Shown piece after piece: positions 7,906 to 15,085 of a stretch of DNA of 40,640 bases. Under the pieces are notes generated by a model, which was not told the origin of the DNA, did no database searches, and worked only from the letters and a program-made list of their open reading frames with translations. The first letter of the stretch is position 1, and every line of letters starts with the position of its first letter. The translations under genes and the position numbers were made by a program. The stretch is from DATLOJ01 sp035536315 (GTDB lineage: Bacteria > Actinomycetota > CADDZG01 > JAHWKV01). The stretch spans positions 1 through 40,640 of the forward strand of contig DATLOJ010000091.1 in NCBI GenBank assembly GCA_035536315.1. Reading direction: 5' to 3'.

Positions 7906-9290
7906 ACTCCCCCGATGGGGGCGGGCGCCGCAGACAGGCGGAACGCGTCGCTCTCATATCCCTGCTTGCCGCTCTTGGCCTCGTAGCGGCCAAACTTGCG
8001 GCCGGCCTGGCTTCTGGAAGCCTCGCCGTTCTGTCCGAGGCCGCGCACTCAGCTCTCGATGCCGGCGTCACGGCTCTCACTTACGTCTCGATACGAATTG
8101 CGTCAAAACCGCCTGACGCCAACCACCCCTACGGACACGGCAAGGCGGAGAACATCTCTGCACTGCTCGAGACCGTTGCCCTGCTTGGTCTGTCTATGTA
8201 CATAGCTTTGCACGCAATCACGCGCCTTAGATCCGATACCGTCGAGGCGACCGCAGCCTGGTACACCTTCGCTGTCATCGGGCTTTCGATCGTCGTGGAT
8301 CTCAGCAGGGCAACCGCCCTCCGGTCGGCGGCCCGCACTTACAAAAGCGCCGCTCTGGAAGCCGATGCGCTGCACTTCACCGCGGACTTGCTTAGCTCCA
8401 TCGCCGTCCTCATAGGTCTTGTGTTCGTGCGCCTCGGGTTTCCACAGGCCGACTCCATCACAAGTCTCGCAATCGCCGCGTACGTCGCGGCCGCCAGTCT
8501 CAGTTTGGGGCGGCGGGCGGTGAGCGTCCTTATGGACGTCGCGCCGGCAGGAGCGGTGCAATCCATCGAAGAGGCCGCCGCAGCCGTGCAGGGAGTCGAG
8601 GAGGTGCGGCGAGTGAGAGTCCGCTACGCGGGAGGCAAAGCGCAGACCGATGTCATCGTCGCCATCTCCAGGACCATGCCCCTCGAGACCGCGCACCTTG
8701 TGACAGAGGAAGTTGAGCGCGTGATCAGAGCGATCGAGCCCGGAGCAGATGTCGTCGTGCATGTAGAACCCCTGGCGGACGAAGCCCTCATCCGCCAGAA
8801 GGTTCTGTCACTCGCGGCCCTCGAGTCTGAAGCGACGGAGGTTCACAATATCTATGTCACCGACCATGACGACGGGATTCACATCTCCCTCCACGCGAAA
8901 TTTCCGGGAAGCATGCCAGTCGTTACGGCCCATGCCATCTCCGACAGGCTCGAGGAAAAGATTGTGGATCAGATTGCCGGCGTCGTTCGAGTGGACACCC
9001 ACATGGAGCCTCTTGATAGTCCGGGGGAACGTGGAAGCGACGTCACCGCCAACGAGTCGACGCTCGTCGCGTGGACGAGGGCTCTTGCCCTGCAGCTGCC
9101 CGAGGTGGAGGACTGTCACGAAGTGCTTGTAACCCGGACCGGGAGCGAGCTGGTTGTGGTGGTGCACTGCACGGCCGCCCCAGGGTTGTCAATCGAGCAG
9201 GCGCACCAAGCTTCAACTCGAATCGAAAACGAGGTTCACGGGACCTGGCGTGAAGTGGGCCGTGTCACGGTCCACTTCGAACCTGGCTAG
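7902..9290 (+). CDS. CDF-family metal exporter with three tandem C-terminal domains
   Basis: Cation diffusion facilitator, a proton-coupled divalent metal exporter. The six-helix core (about 14-210) has HSALD in helix 2 (H49, D53) and HFTAD in helix 5 (H158, D162), the HxxxD/HxxxD set usually linked to Zn or Cd. NHPYGHGKAE follows helix 2. At 462 aa it is far longer than the usual ~300. By eye the tail holds three ferredoxin-like ZT_dimer units (about 215-290, 296-371, 386-462), each opening with a valine/glutamate-rich strand and closing with a VHVEPL, THMEPL or VHFEPG motif. Extra His residues in units 2 and 3 could bind metal. GTG start, overlapping the cytochrome stop by GTGA. It is the last gene of the operon. 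Confidence 0.92.
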   Translation: MNSPDGGGRRRQAERVALISLLAALGLVAAKLAAGLASGSLAVLSEAAHSALDAGVTALTYVSIRIASKPPDANHPYGHGKAENISALLETVALLGLSMYIALHAITRLRSDTVEATAAWYTFAVIGLSIVVDLSRATALRSAARTYKSAALEADALHFTADLLSSIAVLIGLVFVRLGFPQADSITSLAIAAYVAAASLSLGRRAVSVLMDVAPAGAVQSIEEAAAAVQGVEEVRRVRVRYAGGKAQTDVIVAISRTMPLETAHLVTEEVERVIRAIEPGADVVVHVEPLADEALIRQKVLSLAALESEATEVHNIYVTDHDDGIHISLHAKFPGSMPVVTAHAISDRLEEKIVDQIAGVVRVDTHMEPLDSPGERGSDVTANESTLVAWTRALALQLPEVEDCHEVLVTRTGSELVVVVHCTAAPGLSIEQAHQASTRIENEVHGTWREVGRVTVHFEPG

Positions 9291-9305
9291 GCCGCTGCTG
9301 AAAAG

Positions 9306-9728
9306 TTAGTTCGGGGTGTGGCTGTCTGCTTCCCTCAAGCGGCGAGCCATTCCCTTGAGGAGCTTCATTGCAAGGGTCGGGGCATCGTGCAGAGCACCCA
9401 GGAACTCTCTCTGGCCCAGCACAACCACTGTCATCGGAGTTTCCGCAACCACCGTCGCGTTTCTCGGATGCCCATCCAGAAGGGCGAGCTCCCCGAAGAA
9501 GTCTCCCGGGCCGAGCGTCGCGATCTTGCGACTGCCACGCTTGACCGCAGCTTTGCCCTCCGCGATTACAAAGAACTCCCGTCCCGTCGTACCCTCGCGA
9601 ACCAACGGGTATCCCGAATCGATATCGATCGTCTCGGCCAGTTTTCCAAGCAGGCCAAGCTCTTTCTTTGTTAGGGCCTGGAAAATGTCCACCTTTGCAA
9701 GGTGGTCCAGGTACTGCCGATTTTTCAT
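9306..9728 (-). CDS. Stand-alone cyclic nucleotide-binding domain protein
   Basis: 140-aa protein made almost wholly of one cNMP-binding beta-roll. The phosphate-binding cassette is GELALLDGHPRNAT (about 79-92), with the Glu80 and Arg89 that contact cAMP or cGMP in CRP-like folds. No DNA-binding helix-turn-helix follows, so it is not a CRP regulator. It probably acts by protein contact, which is inferred. The N-terminal helix (YLDHLAKVDIFQALTKKEL) is typical of the family. ATG at 9726-9728 follows a G-rich stretch (GGGGGCAAC). It converges on the CDF gene with only 15 nt between the stops. Confidence 0.9.
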   Translation of the reverse strand: MKNRQYLDHLAKVDIFQALTKKELGLLGKLAETIDIDSGYPLVREGTTGREFFVIAEGKAAVKRGSRKIATLGPGDFFGELALLDGHPRNATVVAETPMTVVVLGQREFLGALHDAPTLAMKLLKGMARRLREADSHTPN

Positions 9729-9799
9729 GTTGCCCCCAGATCAAGTTGGCGATAGGACAATCCTAGTCTCAGCTTGACCCAGCGGCCAGTTTTCGGACG

Positions 9800-10189
9800 C
9801 TATCCGCGTGCGACCTTCCTTGTCGGCGAGATCCGGAGAATCACTCGCTCGCTCTGAATTGCCTTTTCGCTGTAAGGCTTGCCGTGGTATTTCATCGATA
9901 GCGAGTCGATGTGGTCCCGGGCGGTCTGACCCCCCACCGTCTCCTCGACTCTGCCCCGCACCTCAACGAATTTGTAGGGGTTTTGCTGATCCCAAATCGC
10001 AAGGGTGACTCTGGGGTCCCGCTGGACATTGCGAAACTTCTGCCTGTGAATCTCCGTGTTGATGAGTACGTGATCGTCGTCGCAGTCCACCCACATGACG
10101 TGAGCCTGGGGTTGCCCGCCCGGAAGAATGGTGGTCAGCACGGCGAAGTTGGGGCCGGAGGCGAGCTGCTTTATATCGCTGTCAATCAC
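9800..10189 (-). CDS. PPOX-class pyridoxamine 5'-phosphate oxidase-like (FDOR) protein
   Basis: 129-aa split-barrel flavin-binding protein of the PPOX/FDOR-B type. In actinobacteria many of these use F420 as cofactor, others FMN or haem. The family layout is clear: FAVLTTILPGGQPQAHVMW, then VLINTEIHRQKFRNVQRDPRVTLAI, and a VEVRGRVEE strand. The substrate cannot be read from sequence. GTG at 10187-10189 is the first in-frame start and fits the family N-terminus (IDSDIKQLASGPNFAVL). No strong ribosome site is visible. It lies between a cNMP protein and a histidine kinase, but spacing does not require an operon. Confidence 0.88.
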   Translation of the reverse strand: MIDSDIKQLASGPNFAVLTTILPGGQPQAHVMWVDCDDDHVLINTEIHRQKFRNVQRDPRVTLAIWDQQNPYKFVEVRGRVEETVGGQTARDHIDSLSMKYHGKPYSEKAIQSERVILRISPTRKVARG

Positions 10190-10217
10190 GCGTTCAGGTT
10201 ACCGCTTGAGACCCCTA

Positions 10218-10243
10218 AACCTCTCATCGCAGATGGTGAGGTT
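10218..10243 (-). terminator. Stem-loop just after the histidine kinase, possible terminator
   Basis: Inverted repeat AACCTC/GAGGTT with an inner CATC/GATG pair around the loop GCA. It sits immediately after the kinase stop (10245) on the minus strand and is followed by only three T residues, so it would be a weak terminator at best. Confidence 0.35.
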
Positions 10244-10244
10244 G

Positions 10245-11999
10245 CTAACCCAGCATCCTCCGGGCTTTCCGGCCGCTCTTGAGATGTGGGAAGGGGTGTC
10301 GCGCCGGAGCGTTGGGCTGCTCCTCTGAAGGCTCGGGGGCCTGGACATCAGATTCGTTGGGCGCCGCTTCGTCGTAAGACGCCGGGAGAGTAAACGTAAA
10401 CGTCGACCCCTCGAACCTCTCGCTCTCCACCCAGATTCGGCCCCGTTGCCCTTCGATGAGCACCTTACAGCCGTACAGACCCATTCCAATGCCGCTTGCT
10501 CCGCTCTCCTCGGCTTCGGGAAGCCGGTGGTGCTTGTCGAACAACGCGTTCAGGTCCGATGCCTTGATCCCGTTGCCCTGATCGATCACCGAAACCTGGA
10601 CTTCGTGGTCCATGTTCTTGACTACCAGCCTGACGGGGCTTCCCTCCCCGTACTTGATCGCGTTGGTCACCAGGTTGGCGATGACGCGCCAGGTCTTGCG
10701 CGCATCTCCGCATACCAGCGGCAGATGCGATGGGATGTGAACTCGTACCTCGGTCGCGATGGTGCCCGCAAAATCGTTCGCGACCGTCTTCGTAAGCTCA
10801 CCCAGGTTAAATGCGACAGACTCGAACTCGAGCTCCCCGGCTTCCGCCATGACGATCTCGAACCCCTCATCGATCATGGCTGCAAGATTCCTGCTGTTGC
10901 GGTGGATAGCGTCAACCGCCTCTAACCGCTTTCCTTCGGGAAGAGAATTCCAATGCTGCTTGAGGGCTCCCGCAAAACCTGAGACTACGGATAGGGGAAT
11001 ACGAAGGTCGTGCGCAAACAGGCTCATCAGGGATTTCTTGTTCCCGTCGGCACGCTCGAGCACGGCGGCTTTCTCACGCAGCTCTTGATACGCCAGCATG
11101 TTCAGGACAGCTTGAGTAATCGCCGGGGCGAGCCGCTTGATCGATAGGACCTCGAGGGAATCTGGCCCGGTCTCTTCGGAAAACAGGACCTCGATGACCG
11201 AGAACACCTCGCCGTTGCGAACAAGGGGGACCAGCAAGGACGATCCGTCCTTCGTAGAAGAGCCATCCTGGGAAATCAGTCGTTCGGCTCTCTCGGCCAA
11301 GTCTGAATTCCGCGCGGCGATGACTTTCTGAAAGCGGCTTCCCTCGATCGGGCACTCCTCCGGGACGGTCAAGACCCGACAGTCCTGATCAAAAGAAGCG
11401 ATTCCTTGAAGGACATCGTCTTTGACCCCGTAAAGGGATAGGGCCTCGAAAGCGACCATCTGGCTGACGAGGGACGCAAACGCTCTGAAGCCATGCTCAG
11501 GGTCTAGATCGGAAGAGATTGCCCTTACGGCGGCCGCCACAAATTCATAGTTCGCAGGCGGACCGGAGTCAGCCTCATGCAGAGTAACTGCTGCCGAGAC
11601 ACGGGCCACGGGCTCGAGCCGCTCAAGGGCAGTCCTAAGCAGGGCCATCTCCTCTTTAAGCACAAAGGCATCCGCCCATGAGGGGGCGGGGGCGTCATCG
11701 GCGGCGAGAGCAACGATCACAGCGTCGGGGTGGGCGGCCCGCAGAATACCTGCAGTACTTGCTCCGTCCAGCTTCGGTAGGTCGAGGTCGATCAGCACGA
11801 TGTCGGGCTTGAGCGGGATCGCCTGCATTACTGCCTCGACGCCGTCCTGGGCCTCGGCCACAACCTCGAACCTGCTACCGATGAGAGTCATTGAGATCAG
11901 CCGCCGAACATCGACCTGCGCATCCGCGATCAGCAGACGAAGGCGCGCTGAATCCGCGAATTCCAGCTCGGATGTGTGCGTCAGTTCCTTTGCTTCCAT
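10245..11999 (-). CDS. Soluble receiver-GAF-histidine kinase (reverse-hybrid type)
   Basis: Multi-domain signalling protein of 584 aa from ATG 11997-11999. Residues about 20-130 form a receiver domain (acidic Asp26, phosphoacceptor D71 in VLIDLDLPKLDG). Residues about 155-300 look like a GAF sensor. HisKA follows, with phosphoacceptor H330 in FAHDLRIPLS, then a HATPase with an N-box (NLVTNAIKYG), DQGNGIK and GIGMGLYG. No membrane helix is present, so it senses a cytosolic signal or a phosphoryl input through the receiver. A GTG at 12033-12035 would add 12 residues, but a purine-rich GGGAGAGG lies between the two starts and favours the ATG. The C-terminal ~50 residues are acidic and Pro/Ala-rich. 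No partner response regulator is in the window. Confidence 0.92.
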   Translation of the reverse strand: MEAKELTHTSELEFADSARLRLLIADAQVDVRRLISMTLIGSRFEVVAEAQDGVEAVMQAIPLKPDIVLIDLDLPKLDGASTAGILRAAHPDAVIVALAADDAPAPSWADAFVLKEEMALLRTALERLEPVARVSAAVTLHEADSGPPANYEFVAAAVRAISSDLDPEHGFRAFASLVSQMVAFEALSLYGVKDDVLQGIASFDQDCRVLTVPEECPIEGSRFQKVIAARNSDLAERAERLISQDGSSTKDGSSLLVPLVRNGEVFSVIEVLFSEETGPDSLEVLSIKRLAPAITQAVLNMLAYQELREKAAVLERADGNKKSLMSLFAHDLRIPLSVVSGFAGALKQHWNSLPEGKRLEAVDAIHRNSRNLAAMIDEGFEIVMAEAGELEFESVAFNLGELTKTVANDFAGTIATEVRVHIPSHLPLVCGDARKTWRVIANLVTNAIKYGEGSPVRLVVKNMDHEVQVSVIDQGNGIKASDLNALFDKHHRLPEAEESGASGIGMGLYGCKVLIEGQRGRIWVESERFEGSTFTFTLPASYDEAAPNESDVQAPEPSEEQPNAPARHPFPHLKSGRKARRMLG

Positions 12000-12158
12000 C
12001 GGAAAACCAAGACCTCTCCCCCGGGGACCGAACACTATCGTGAAGCAGGGTTCTCTTTCACCTTGTTCTGCCCTTCAAAGCATGGACTTCGCGACGGGTC
12101 CCCGACAAGAGACCCAATGTGGGGACAGGATCCCCCGGTCGGGGAAGGGGCGAAGCTT

Positions 12159-12176
12159 CTTCGGGGTCACCCGAAG
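12159..12176. other. Perfect 7-bp hairpin between rhodanese and kinase genes
   Basis: CTTCGGG and CCCGAAG flank a four-base loop (GTCA). It lies 44 nt after the rhodanese stop on the minus strand and could end that transcript, but no T-run follows. The rest of 12000-12219 is G/C-run-rich, with alternative pairings described in the findings. Confidence 0.5.
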
Positions 12177-12219
12177 GGAGGGTCAGGGATAGGAAGAAGG
12201 TCCTACCCCTTGCCTGGAT

Positions 12220-12609
12220 CTACTCCTTTTCGATGGCGAAGCCGCTCGCGGCACAATCGTCATACCCGCCTGCGATTGAGGCAACGTTCTCGTACCCCAT
12301 CTTCTTTAGCGTGTCTGCTGCGAGCAAGGAGCGGGCCCCCTTCGCGCAGTGCACGAGGATCCTGGCGTCCTGCTTGGCGGTCAGTTCGGCGTTGGCCATG
12401 GGCGAGGTTGGGTCTGCTTGGAACTCGAGCAGCCCACGGGGGATGTGAATGGCTCCCTCGAGGTGGCCGTTCTGCCACTCTGCCGGCTCACGGACATCCA
12501 GGATGAGATCGAACTCCCCCTTGTCGAGCTTCTCCTTGGCGTCGGGGGCCGAGATCTCCGGAACGTTCTGCCGGGCCTCATCGAGCATCTGCTTCGAGGT
12601 CATGCCCAT
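12220..12609 (-). CDS. Single-domain rhodanese (sulfurtransferase)
   Basis: 129-aa rhodanese-homology protein. The CDC25/rhodanese motifs LILDVREPAEW and HLEGAIHIP precede the active-site loop HCAKGARS with catalytic Cys88. Such proteins carry a persulfide and move sulfane sulfur, here in the cytosol because no signal peptide is present. ATG at 12607-12609 is preceded by an excellent ribosome site (AAGGAGGA at 12616-12623, 7-nt spacing). The upstream region contains two copies of a 15-nt palindrome, so regulation by a dedicated DNA-binding protein is likely though unproven. The first ~20 residues form a short helix before the domain. Confidence 0.92.
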   Translation of the reverse strand: MGMTSKQMLDEARQNVPEISAPDAKEKLDKGEFDLILDVREPAEWQNGHLEGAIHIPRGLLEFQADPTSPMANAELTAKQDARILVHCAKGARSLLAADTLKKMGYENVASIAGGYDDCAASGFAIEKE

Positions 12610-12699
12610 TGTGATTCCTCCTTGCGTCTACGACGCGTCGACTCTGATCAACTCTTTCGAGACTATCCCGTTCGAATCCGAAGTGTCCCGCTAGAAAAC

Positions 12700-12714
12700 C
12701 TGGACCTGGTCCAG
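12700..12714. promoter_or_regulatory. Palindrome copy 1 upstream of the rhodanese gene
   Basis: CTGGACCTGGTCCAG is a perfect inverted repeat with 7-bp arms around a central T. It starts exactly 40 bp before the second copy and shares the following CxxAGGACxTT context with it. It lies between the divergent rhodanese gene and tRNA-Ala. A regulator-binding site is inferred. Confidence 0.6.
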
Positions 12715-12733
12715 CGCAGGACCTTCACAAGAA

Positions 12734-12760
12734 CCTCAGCTGGACCTGGTCCAGCTGAGG
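12734..12760. promoter_or_regulatory. 27-nt perfect palindrome, copy 2 upstream of the rhodanese gene
   Basis: The same 15-nt core (12740-12754) is extended on both sides by CCTCAG/CTGAGG, giving 13-bp arms around a central T. It is 125 nt upstream of the rhodanese start and 40 nt before tRNA-Ala. It could be an operator shared by both directions, or a hairpin in a transcript crossing the region. Confidence 0.6.
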
Positions 12761-12800
12761 ACGTTGCGGGGATGTGGCCAACTGCTAAATTGGTCGCTTC

Positions 12801-12876
12801 GGGGCTGTAGCTCAGCTGGTAGAGCGCCACGCTGGCAGCGTGGAAGTCAGGGGTTCGAGTCCCCTCAGCTCCACCA
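12801..12876 (+). tRNA. tRNA-Ala (GGC anticodon), CCA encoded
   Basis: A full cloverleaf can be drawn. The acceptor is GGGGCTG/CAGCTCC with the G3-U70 alanine identity pair. The D arm is GCTC/GAGC. The anticodon stem is CCACG/CGTGG around the loop CTGGCAG, anticodon GGC (reads GCC/GCU). The T arm is AGGGG/CCCCT with TTCGAGT. Discriminator A73 and a genomic CCA end the gene. Confidence 0.97.
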
Positions 12877-12956
12877 AATTGCGTTCACGATAGCGCTCGG
12901 CTCTTGCCGTTCCAGCGCAGGTGCGGTAGCCGGCGCGATGCCAGAGAACTGAGCTA

Positions 12957-13550
12957 TCAGTCCGCGGGCAGCTTGGCGAGCACTTCCTTGGCACCTTTCG
13001 TCGCGGCCTCGAACTCCTTCTCCTGCGGTAGTCCAATGAGGCGCACATTGATCTGGATGATGTCGCGTCCGCGGCGGATCTCCACCCGGACCTCGTCCTC
13101 CTTGGAGGTCCCCGCGGGGACGGGGACGTACCAGAAGGCCTCGTCTCCTAGGCCGGGGAGGTCGGTGGGCTCCTGACGGCGGGGGCCTAAGGCCGACGGC
13201 CCTTTGCTCTTGGCGAAGACCGACTTCGCGGTTTCGCCGGAGTAGCGGTCCAGGTTCACGTAGAAGAAGTTCCCGAGATCCGGAGGGATCCGGTACCCGC
13301 AGTTGGGGGAGCTCTCGTCAGGCTTGTCGTCCACCTCCGTGAAGGCGACCCCCGTTAGGCGCTTGACATCCTCGAGCGTGAGCACGCACGTGCTGAGCTT
13401 GCCTGCCGCCGCAGTTGCGGTGGGCCCCGCTGACGCAGTCGCCGCCGGGGCGGTGGTCGTGCTCTCGCCGCCGCCGCCGCACGCCGTCAGAACAAGGGCG
13501 ACCACCACCGAGAGGAGGACCCTTTGCCGTACTGACCCGCCGTTGCGCAT
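12957..13550 (-). CDS. DUF3558-like lipoprotein
   Basis: 197-aa secreted lipoprotein. The signal peptide (LLSVVVALVLTAC) ends in a lipobox Cys at about 24. A Thr/Ala-rich linker follows (about 30-50), then one globular domain. Two Cys residues (in STCVLTLEDV and SPNCGYRI) are placed as in DUF3558 domains of actinobacterial lipoproteins, where they form a disulfide. The function of that family is unknown; a solute-binding or cell-wall role is often guessed. ATG at 13548-13550 is used and a GTG six codons in is possible. It converges on tRNA-Ala and diverges from the reductase gene; 12877-12956 shows nothing clear. Confidence 0.85.
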   Translation of the reverse strand: MRNGGSVRQRVLLSVVVALVLTACGGGGESTTTAPAATASAGPTATAAAGKLSTCVLTLEDVKRLTGVAFTEVDDKPDESSPNCGYRIPPDLGNFFYVNLDRYSGETAKSVFAKSKGPSALGPRRQEPTDLPGLGDEAFWYVPVPAGTSKEDEVRVEIRRGRDIIQINVRLIGLPQEKEFEAATKGAKEVLAKLPAD

Positions 13551-13615
13551 GCGGCATGATACTCGTACCCCCGAACCGTTTTCGCCGGACTTGTGCGTAT
13601 CGGTAGTCTTAGGTG

Positions 13616-14164
13616 ATGGGACCCCTTAGGTATTCCATAAACGTCACGTTGGACGGATGCTGCGACCATCGAGCAGGGTTCGCTGACGAAGACTTGCATC
13701 GTCACGCCGCTGAGAACCTCATGCAGGCTGATGCCCTGCTTTTTGGCCGGGTGACCTACGAAATGATGGAAGCAGCCTGGAGGCTACCGTCGCGCCCTGG
13801 ATCAATGGCCGACTGGATGGAACCCTTCGCCAGGACGATCGACGCCGCAAAGAAATACGTCGTGTCCAGCACCTTGGACCGGGTCGATTGGAACGCGGAG
13901 CTCGTACACGGCGATTTGGAGGATGCCGTCAAGCAGCTCAAACGAGAGTCGGAAAAGGGACTGTTTACTGGAGGCGTGCAGCTCCCGCTGGCGTTGGCGG
14001 AGCTGGGATTGATCGATGAGTACGAGATCATCGTGCATCCCCGGCTAGCCGGCCATGGGCCAACCTTGTTCGCAGGGCTCACAAAGTGGATCGACTTGAG
14101 GCTTGTGAGCAAGCTCGAGTTGGGCTCGGGGGCCGTGGCGATGAGGTACGAGCCGAGAACGTAG
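13616..14164 (+). CDS. RibD C-terminal / dihydrofolate reductase-like protein
   Basis: 182-aa member of the RibD_C superfamily (DHFR-like Rossmann fold, pyridine nucleotide-dependent reductases). The N-terminal strand YSINVTLDGCCDH, the LLFGRVTYEMM segment, YVVSST and the closing LFTGGVQLPLALAELGLIDEYEIIVHP are the usual family landmarks. These single-domain relatives in actinobacteria are mostly uncharacterised, so neither a folate nor a riboflavin role can be claimed. ATG 13616 was chosen over the adjoining GTG 13613. No ribosome site is visible and the message may be leaderless. Confidence 0.88.
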   Translation: MGPLRYSINVTLDGCCDHRAGFADEDLHRHAAENLMQADALLFGRVTYEMMEAAWRLPSRPGSMADWMEPFARTIDAAKKYVVSSTLDRVDWNAELVHGDLEDAVKQLKRESEKGLFTGGVQLPLALAELGLIDEYEIIVHPRLAGHGPTLFAGLTKWIDLRLVSKLELGSGAVAMRYEPRT

Positions 14165-14195
14165 AGAAAATTTCGCCTCTTAACTGAAAGGGCCT

Positions 14196-14690
14196 CTACT
14201 CGGCTTCCGCGTTCGCCCCATCCGGCTCTGCGTTCGGTTCGGCCCCCGAGTCCGTTGAGCCGGATTCCACATTCGGCTTCGCTGCGGACTCAATCCTGTC
14301 TGGCCGGCCCTTCCCACGGCTTCGCCTTCCCCTTCTCCGGGACCGGCGGACCCGCGGACCGGAGTCGCCGTTGGCTGCCGGCTGGGACGACGGTTCGGGG
14401 ACTGCTTCCTCCGGCATGATCCGAATCTGCAAGCGGTACTCCTGCGGGGTGGCCGGAGTGCCGTACTCCTCCTTCATCCCGTCGATCAGTTCCTCGAGGA
14501 TCGTTCCGTCGGGAGGCAGCGTCTGCAGTGTCTTGGGCCTTGGCGCGGCCATCGCGGCCAGGGCCGACTCCTGAGGTCGTCGCGGCCTATTGCCGCGCCG
14601 CCTGAGCCTTTGGCCCGGTTGCCTCTGCTGCTGCTTCTCGGGCGCCGGCCTCGAACCTCTAGGCCGCCGCCTCCGTCCCCCGCGGCCCAC
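14196..14690 (-). CDS. Arg-rich low-complexity protein of unknown function
   Basis: 164 aa, not recognised. The N-terminal ~45 residues are Arg/Pro/Gln-rich. The middle (about 50-95) is ordered-looking and contains PKTLQTLPPDGTILEELIDG followed by MKEEYGTPATPQEYRLQIRI. A second basic block (RRSRRRGRRSRGKGR) and an acidic Ser/Glu/Ala tail follow. It starts with GTG overlapping the rsfS stop by one base (TAGTG), so it is the last gene of the nadD-LCP-rsfS operon. The basic blocks suggest RNA or ribosome contact, in keeping with the RsfS neighbour, but that is inference. The ordered core is the part to search. Confidence 0.7.
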   Translation of the reverse strand: MGRGGRRRRPRGSRPAPEKQQQRQPGQRLRRRGNRPRRPQESALAAMAAPRPKTLQTLPPDGTILEELIDGMKEEYGTPATPQEYRLQIRIMPEEAVPEPSSQPAANGDSGPRVRRSRRRGRRSRGKGRPDRIESAAKPNVESGSTDSGAEPNAEPDGANAEAE

Positions 14691-15085
14691 TATGCGCGGC
14701 CTCCGCCGGCGAGAGCCTCGTCCGTCTGTTCGTCAAACGGAACCCTCGGCGCGTCCTGCCAAAGCCTCTCCAGCTCGTAGAACTCACGCTCTTCGATATG
14801 AAAGACGTGCACCACTATGTCTAAAAAGTCGATCAGAACCCAGCGCTGTTCCTTGTCGCCCTCGACACGGTACGGCTTGATGCCGGCCTCCCTCAGCCTC
14901 TTCAAAACCTCGTCGACAACAGTCGCCACCTGACGCTCGTTGCGCGCGGAACAAATCACGAAAAAGTCTGTGATCCCAAGTAGCTCTCCGACGTCGAGAA
15001 CAATGATGTCCTCGGCTTTCTTCGACGAAGCCGCCTCGGCGGCCATCAGAGCTTTGGTCTTCGAGTCGTTCAGTTTTTCGCTCAT
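14690..15085 (-). CDS. rsfS: Ribosomal silencing factor RsfS
   Basis: 131-aa RsfS (Iojap/YbeB) protein, which binds L14 on the 50S subunit and blocks subunit joining when nutrients are short. Family landmarks are the helix KALMAAEAASSKKAEDIIVLDV, then LLGITDFFVICSARNERQVATVVDEV and the conserved block YRVEGDKEQRWVLIDFLDIVVHVF, EEREFYELERLW. Length and start are normal. ATG overlaps the upstream LCP gene stop by 4 nt (ATGA). The nadD-LCP-rsfS order is common in actinobacteria and relatives. Confidence 0.97.
   Translation of the reverse strand: MSEKLNDSKTKALMAAEAASSKKAEDIIVLDVGELLGITDFFVICSARNERQVATVVDEVLKRLREAGIKPYRVEGDKEQRWVLIDFLDIVVHVFHIEEREFYELERLWQDAPRVPFDEQTDEALAGGGRA

Noticed and set aside
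9740..9770. TAGGA-CAA-TCCTA inverted repeat before the cNMP gene
   Set aside because: Only 5-bp arms; expected by chance at this length.
12764..12952. Short plus-strand frame reading through the tRNA
   Set aside because: It is the translated tRNA-Ala gene and flanks; the cloverleaf explains the sequence.
12877..12956. Terminator after tRNA-Ala
   Set aside because: No stem with a T-run can be drawn; nothing convincing in this gap.
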